Shown here: one piece after another, positions 60,401-61,698 of the stretch
Layout of the letters: each line of letters opens with the position of its first letter
Numbering within the stretch: position 1 is the first letter of the stretch
NCBI GenBank assembly: GCA_050305935.1
Contig: JBNLGG010000021.1
Span: 1 to 61,698 of the forward strand
Source: CAJXNP01 sp050305935
GTDB lineage: Bacteria > Bacteroidota > Bacteroidia > Cytophagales > Cyclobacteriaceae
DNA length: 61,698 nt
Direction: 5' to 3'
The notes under the pieces: generated by a model
Seen by the model: the letters and a program-made list of their open reading frames with translations, nothing else
Databases searched by the model: none
What the model was told of the DNA's origin: nothing
Position numbers and translations under genes: made by a program

Positions 60401-61698
60401 AGTCAAATTTGACCCCTCACATCTCGTCTTATCAACGGGTGATTGAGTTACCACAGGTATAGCTGTAACTGTAACTGTTATCGTAGAATAAATACTTTCG
60501 CATCCAGCGTTTGATTGGGTAATGTAGTATGTAGTTACACCGGGAACCGAGCTATCCAATCCAAGATCCGCTAATGGACTGGAAACCACTCCACTATGGA
60601 TATTCACAGACAAGGCCGCATCGCTGTACCATTCTAAATTTGAACCGACAACATTAAAGTCAGCGCTTGGAGTAGGATCTCCCTGACAATAATTAAGTGT
60701 TGCATTTGACGGAATTGGCGCTGCCGGAATAGCATTTACGTTGATTGGCTGACCAGTAAAATCAGAAGTGCAACCTGTAACCGGATTTGTTGCCCGTACT
60801 GTTAGGCTATTTTGAGTGGTGGTTAAAGAACTTGTTGTAATATTTAAATCCCCATTTGTCCCGGCAAATAAACCGCCTACAGGGGTCAGGGTGTTGTCTA
60901 ATACCTGGTAATTAATCCCTGACTGGCTCGATTGAATAGTTACTGTTATTGTTTCACCATCGCAAATTGTAGTGTTATCATAGCTTAAGGTCAATCCCGT
61001 GTTCGGCAAAGCATTCACCGTCGAGGTCACTGCCGTCGCTGCACTCTCACAGCCCGATACCGTCTGCGTCACATACACTGTCGTCACATTCGATAAACTG
61101 TTGTCAAAGCCCAGCTCCGCATTCGTCGGGTTTGCCGCGTCCACCGTCGCTATCGGCGTGCTCAGCGTTACATCACTGTACCACTGAAGGCTCGTCCCTG
61201 TCGTTGTCGGTGCTGTCAATGTCCCACCCACACAGATCGTCGGTGTCGTAAACGTCACTGATGGTGCAGTAGGTACTGCCGTTACTTCTATGTTTAAATT
61301 ATCTGTTCCCTGACAGGTATTCCCATCCGTCACTGTTAGCGTATATACTGTCGGTCCTGATGCCCCACTGGAGGTAAACGTCGGGTTGGCTATCAATGTG
61401 TTGTTCAATCCCGTGCCAGGCGACCAACTGTAGGTGTAGCTCCCGCTACCGCCTGTTGCGCTCGGGCTGCCTCCTATTACAGCAACCTCGCCGTCACATA
61501 TCAACACATCACCGCCTGCTGCTGCTACCGGGTTCGCATTCACCGTCGAGGTCACTGCCGTCGCTGCACTCTCACAGCCCGATACCGTCTGCGTCACATA
61601 CACTGTCGTCACATTCGCCACACTGTTGTCAAAGCCCAGCTCCGCATTCGTCGGGTTTGCCGCGTCCACCGTCGCTATCGGCGTGCTCAGCGTTACAT
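54491..61698 (-). CDS. Giant T9SS-exported multi-domain adhesin, 5' end outside window
   Basis: More than 2400 residues; the frame is still open at the window edge (a GTG at 61669 is not a convincing start). From C- to N-terminus: type A sorting domain (54494-54740, YPNPVKESLNISF), an Omp28/thioredoxin-like domain without cysteines (54830-55480), a MAM/anchor-J-like jelly roll (55480-56090), two PKD domains (56090-56640), PKD-like repeats (57100-58440, NAGSDITICAIDTAFLGG type), Ig-like repeats (58690-60470), and near-identical PKD/Ig_7-type units at 61011-61698. It should be a gliding or attachment adhesin of SprB-like scale. The repeats at the 5' end are G+C-richer than the rest. Confidence 0.88.
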   Translation of the reverse strand, partial: VTLSTPIATVDAANPTNAELGFDNSVANVTTVYVTQTVSGCESAATAVTSTVNANPVAAAGGDVLICDGEVAVIGGSPSATGGSGSYTYSWSPGTGLNNTLIANPTFTSSGASGPTVYTLTVTDGNTCQGTDNLNIEVTAVPTAPSVTFTTPTICVGGTLTAPTTTGTSLQWYSDVTLSTPIATVDAANPTNAELGFDNSLSNVTTVYVTQTVSGCESAATAVTSTVNALPNTGLTLSYDNTTICDGETITVTIQSSQSGINYQVLDNTLTPVGGLFAGTNGDLNITTSSLTTTQNSLTVRATNPVTGCTSDFTGQPINVNAIPAAPIPSNATLNYCQGDPTPSADFNVVGSNLEWYSDAALSVNIHSGVVSSPLADLGLDSSVPGVTTYYITQSNAGCESIYSTITVTVTAIPVVTQSPVDKTRCEGSNLTFQGNAAGAVSFQWQYNDGGGWLNADSGVDSEYSNETTSVLSIDNVPLAWNGYQYRLEITGSCGSPVYTGIATLTINSIPRITTQPSVPASVCEDIGVINLSITKSGTGTTTQWQVSINGGANWSNIVDDAIYSNSGTDNLTITNAPLGYNGYQYRAVVSGTCSPPVNSNAVTISVNENITVVTNPADVTECEGGAVFYSVGATGQNLSYQWYEDSGSGFVALTNNAQFSGVTTNTLNIASISSTMNGNLYRVTVTSAAPCSGLVNSVSASLTVNETPEVVNDPVPVIICEGNNTGFTVDVGVTTNPVIQWQVSTNNGSSYLDLSNDVTYSGVTTTTLSITGVTSSLNGNLYRVRVGGNCSPPVLSQAASLTITEVPEITMNPVDAITCEGENAIYSIQLGPTTNPVIQWQEYNGSTWNNLSNNATYSGVTTTSLTILTNSSINGFRYRAQVSGDCTPSVTSSDVLLTVREIPEIILQPEDSAVCAGTGVSFTVDAGSTTGVTYQWQLNTGSGWGNLADGGIYSGVNTNNLLISTTIVGMNNYLYRVIIGGVCTPSQTSFSARLNVYQVTVNQGSDFAICEGNVGVLGGTPTAMGGTGSYTYLWTGFDAATGYSSTVANPAITFLSAGSYRYNVYVEDAFGCNVTSGDIIVTVNAGNIVNASTDTTVCQGTSSITVQGAFFGGSVSNILWTIESGSGSLLNANTLTPTYQAPPAEFGTVTLKLTGSDASTCPDAVDYLDIDINRAAIVEAGSNAVICEGSAHILNGSISGSALSATWSTTGDGSFSFPGDLNATYTPGPNDIINGTVKVFLTTNDPDGAGNSGPCSPVKDSLNIVINQAPLVNAGSDITICAIDTAFLGGSFGGSAASITWSGGAGTFENINSINSYYIPSAAEKSAGSVILTITTNDPDGGGPCGPVNDNVTIFINTLPTVNAGSDQTICETSTASLSGSIGATATSATWTTSGNGTFNFSGDLNATYTPGSTDKSNNFAWLKLTTNDPSGPCPVVSDSLYLQVNTRAISTPGTYPPVCIGDTVFLSGAVSGSAVSGTWSGGIGVFGNVNQLNTYYVPDALESGTTVLLGLTTNDPSGPCSADFKQTLIVVNNLPLVEFFGLDNTYQENDPPITLTGFPDNTGVYSGPGIFPPNIFDPATAGAGTHDVVYTYTDMNGCENTRVRQTVVFPVENIVIKDPGVLCTNSSITNLSATPPGGVWTGPGVFIDTDGSYKINPGTLSSGIYALTYTYTDENNTVASKSINVGIYSKPIVDFTIGNFCVSDSIQFNDVSYMEENFFPNDSITQWAWEFGDQSEVSSLKSPLHKFATSKMYSVSLTVQTQPKCPKTIVAKSVAIGGVPDAGFLYSDIALGDQTSFTENSIFPDNGIGTIDQVSWDLGDGTTFSGPKTVYGTVQHIYADYGTYYINLTVESDLGCFDSSIDSVSIVPTIASYPYFQDFETASGWGIDGRNSFSPSWQLGTPNGNFIDRAHSGSNAWITSLSGPYRPDENSYINTPSFDLRPLKRPMMSLATWSNTSNGFDGAVIQYSLDGGANWQDLGNSDEEYGINWYNEKGILGNPGGSFNQGNHGWSGEDTTYRISRRHLDDLADIWTFGTGAMDLSQVRFRIAFGSIADIPADLDGFAFDDFFIGERTRNVLIENFTNLNNSNAINSNLTLYDLLVESPFPGNDGLLLQYHLNYPTPDQIYGDNPFPPDARGAIYELTSVPVVIMDGMRRFSYPSGAIKISDLINRSLNDPLFEITADFTATGNDYDVQINYEVTPLDTAIGEVVVHIVPIEKVVAAGNVSGSSSDLLHIVKDMVPSESGTVIVNPVLGTPYSGTMTWDVGDMTIYDNTQLAAVVFVQKSGNSTDKRVLQSQIIDLPPLVGRITGLEDEGLGENVVLYPNPVKESLNISFENTINSDTEWKLIDQKGVVIERGRFNAGLNQYSISTIKVPNGMYILQMTNQDEINVMKKVIVLK
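61011..61698 (-). repeat. Nearly identical 525-bp repeat units in the adhesin
   Basis: Bases 61011-61173 and 61536-61698 differ at three positions over 163 bases, a 525-base (175-residue) period. The second copy runs off the window. The similarity is far higher than between other domains of the protein and the unit is G+C-richer than its surroundings, pointing to recent tandem duplication. Confidence 0.85.

Noticed and set aside
61011..61698. Long identical repeats that could be a mobile element
   Set aside because: They are in frame within the adhesin gene and carry no transposase or terminal repeats.

Overview
The window looks like chromosomal DNA of a free-living member of the Bacteroidota, most likely a Cytophagales-type gliding or glycan-degrading lineage. 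The evidence is a SusC/SusD pair, proteins with type IX secretion (T9SS) C-terminal sorting domains, three PorE-like OmpA proteins, a short MenE-like ligase typical of the phylum, many lipoproteins, little Shine-Dalgarno signal, and three intergenic promoters that fit the Bacteroidota pattern TTG-N20-TAnnTTTG exactly. No rRNA, tRNA, CRISPR array, transposase or prophage was seen, so the species cannot be named.

Layout. 1-8.6 kb: a hypothetical gene, a decayed group II intron 3' end, a DUF1080 protein, a GH9 glycosidase, two small secreted proteins, then an overlapping menE-like / DUF2141 / unknown trio and a palindromic repeat element. 8.6-15.9 kb (minus): a SusC-SusD-zinc metallohydrolase-DUF4302 uptake operon. 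16.1-20.8 kb: an 18-residue-repeat adhesin-like lipoprotein, a GH92 homologue that has lost canonical catalytic residues, a methyltransferase and a TerB-like protein. 21-29.4 kb (minus): a Hef-homing-endonuclease-like protein overlapping a membrane-anchored ceramidase-like protein, a class II aldolase + MtnA pair suggestive of 5-deoxyribose (DHAP shunt) salvage, DUF711, a GH2 beta-glucuronidase-like enzyme, and a carboxypeptidase-regulatory-domain protein.

29.6-38.2 kb: a charged lipoprotein, a PIN toxin-antitoxin pair abutting a frameshifted DUF3291 pseudogene, a VOC protein, a YhcC-type radical SAM protein, a PMCA-type calcium ATPase and a menD-menB operon. 38.3-44.8 kb: three tandem paralogues with a discoidin-like domain, PD40 propeller, carboxypeptidase regulatory-like domain and OmpA domain. 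45-51.3 kb: transketolase, two secreted proteins (one built of 120-residue repeats), an HDAC-family deacetylase, a rhomboid protease and a Skp/OmpH-like protein.

51.4-53.8 kb: a LexA-like XRE-S24 repressor facing DNA polymerase IV with a perfect dyad just upstream of dinB, which looks like a compact DNA-damage module. 53.9-61.7 kb: a PAP2 phosphatase and a giant T9SS-exported adhesin, cut by the window edge, whose repeats include a nearly identical 525-bp duplication.

The themes are glycan capture and surface display (SusCD, GH2/GH9/GH92, T9SS cargo, OmpA propellers), menaquinone synthesis split over two loci, and small regulatory or selfish modules. The strongest leads are the XRE-S24/dinB module, the mtnA-aldolase pair, the catalytically divergent GH92, the Hef-like protein, and the OmpA-propeller triplication.
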